Part shown: piece by piece, positions 5,715-6,496 of the stretch
How positions within the stretch are numbered: position 1 is the first letter of the stretch
How the letters are laid out: every line of letters starts with the position of its first letter
From: Gammaproteobacteria bacterium
GTDB lineage: Bacteria; Pseudomonadota; Gammaproteobacteria; UBA12402
Assembly (NCBI GenBank): GCA_028282395.1
Contig: JANQHY010000069.1
Span: 1-6,496 of the forward strand
DNA: 6,496 nt
Reading direction: 5' to 3'
Position numbers and translations under genes: made by a program
The notes under the pieces: generated by a model
The model's database searches: none
The model's input: the letters and a program-made list of their open reading frames with translations, nothing else
Told to the model about the DNA's origin: nothing

Positions 5715-6496
5715 ATGGCAGAAATGAGACTAAAAACCGGGCTGGCTGAGATGTTAAAAGGTGGCGTCATTATGGATGTCACAAATGCAAAACAGGCTGC
5801 TATTGCTGAAGAAGCAGGTGCTGTGGCAGTAATGGCACTTGAGCGGGTACCCGCAGATATTCGCGCCCAGGGCGGCGTTGCGCGTATGTCTGACCCAAAA
5901 ATGATTAAAGAAATTATGAAAACTGTCTCCATTCCTGTTATGGCGAAAGTTCGTATTGGCCACTTTGTTGAAGCACAGATTCTTCAGGCGCTGGGTGTCG
6001 ACTATATTGACGAAAGTGAAGTGCTCACGCCCGCTGATGATCAATTTCATATTGATAAACAAACATTTAACGTGCCATTTGTCTGCGGCTGCCGTAACCT
6101 TGGCGAAGCACTGAGGCGAATTAACGAAGGTGCTGCACTCATTCGCACCAAAGGCGAAGCCGGTACGGGTAATATCATTGAAGCAGTACGCCATATGCGC
6201 GCCATCAAGGGCAGTATTGCTCGTTTGAGCAAACTCGATGACGCTGCGCTACAACAAGAGAGCGAAGAGATGCGTGTTCCATTCTCGCTAGTTAAGCAAG
6301 TAGCAACCGATTGTAAACTACCAGTACCAAATTTCGCTGCTGGGGGTGTTGCAACACCGGCAGATGCAGCAATGATGGTCCAGTTAGGCGCTGAATCCGT
6401 CTTTGTTGGCTCAGGGATCTTTAAATCAGGCGACCCTGCCCGTCGCGCTGCAGCAATTGTCCAGGCAGTGACACACTACAATGATGCCCGTCTGCT
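5715..6496 (+). CDS. pdxS: Pyridoxal 5'-phosphate synthase subunit PdxS (3' end cut off)
   Basis: The first 260 codons of PdxS (Pdx1), about 294 residues in full-length members, so roughly 30-35 codons lie beyond the window. PdxS is the TIM-barrel synthase that makes pyridoxal phosphate from ribose 5-phosphate, glyceraldehyde 3-phosphate and ammonia supplied by the glutaminase PdxT, as a cytoplasmic dodecamer. Catalytic residues are in place: Asp21 in MDVTNA, Lys78 in MAKVRIGH and Lys146 in [10 protein letters not shown], equivalent to Asp24, Lys81 and Lys149 of Bacillus subtilis. Near-invariant blocks [11 protein letters not shown] (40-50), [17 protein letters not shown] (96-112), [12 protein letters not shown] and [14 protein letters not shown] are also present. 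GGAG (5704-5707) lies 7 nt before the ATG. It is divergent from asmA. A pdxT gene is expected next but is not visible. Identification is firm. Confidence 0.97.
   Translation, partial: MAEMRLKTGLAEMLKGGVIMDVTNAKQAAIAEEAGAVAVMALERVPADIRAQGGVARMSDPKMIKEIMKTVSIPVMAKVRIGHFVEAQILQALGVDYIDESEVLTPADDQFHIDKQTFNVPFVCGCRNLGEALRRINEGAALIRTKGEAGTGNIIEAVRHMRAIKGSIARLSKLDDAALQQESEEMRVPFSLVKQVATDCKLPVPNFAAGGVATPADAAMMVQLGAESVFVGSGIFKSGDPARRAAAIVQAVTHYNDARL

Noticed and set aside
5699..6232. Minus-strand open frames opposite pdxS, the longest 146 codons
   Set aside because: Antisense to a highly conserved gene; the Cys/His/Asn-rich composition is typical of shadow translation.
1..6496. CRISPR array, tRNA or rRNA genes
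   Set aside because: No regularly spaced repeat-spacer pattern or recognisable RNA gene sequence was seen on either strand.

Overview
The window is a 6.5-kb piece of a bacterial chromosome. It most likely comes from a low-to-moderate-GC gammaproteobacterium, because it carries the gammaproteobacterial-type order asmA-mutY-yggX and the products match those families over their full length. The genus cannot be fixed from the sequence. pdxS is found only patchily in Gammaproteobacteria and is a useful lineage clue.

Left part (1-1250), accessory in character and visibly AT-rich: bases 1-154 hold no gene. They contain a long imperfect hairpin and a cluster of repeats that look like an insertion-sequence end. 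A small four-helix membrane protein of the DUF486 type follows on the minus strand. Transcribed divergently from it is a complete higBA-type toxin-antitoxin operon. Its promoter lies inside a 38-bp dyad, and the predicted transcription start falls on the toxin start codon.

Central part (1260-5502), all minus strand: four tightly packed genes read as one operon from right to left. They are asmA (envelope AsmA-family protein), mutY (adenine DNA glycosylase with a [4Fe-4S] cluster), yggX (Fe(II)-trafficking and oxidative protection protein) and an alpha/beta hydrolase whose expected catalytic histidine is replaced by alanine. asmA and mutY share a TAATG overlap, and the hydrolase starts 2 nt after the yggX stop. 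mutY with yggX makes a plausible oxidative-damage and iron-sulfur module. The operon meets higBA tail to tail with only 9 bp between stop codons and no visible terminator.

Right part (5503-6496): a 212-bp divergent promoter region separates asmA from pdxS on the plus strand. PdxS is the synthase subunit of the DXP-independent vitamin B6 pathway, and its gene runs off the window end about 30-35 codons before its expected stop.

No strikingly new multi-gene system is evident. The best leads are the dyad-embedded, apparently leaderless toxin gene, the hydrolase with the altered active site, and the putative mobile-element remnant at the left edge.
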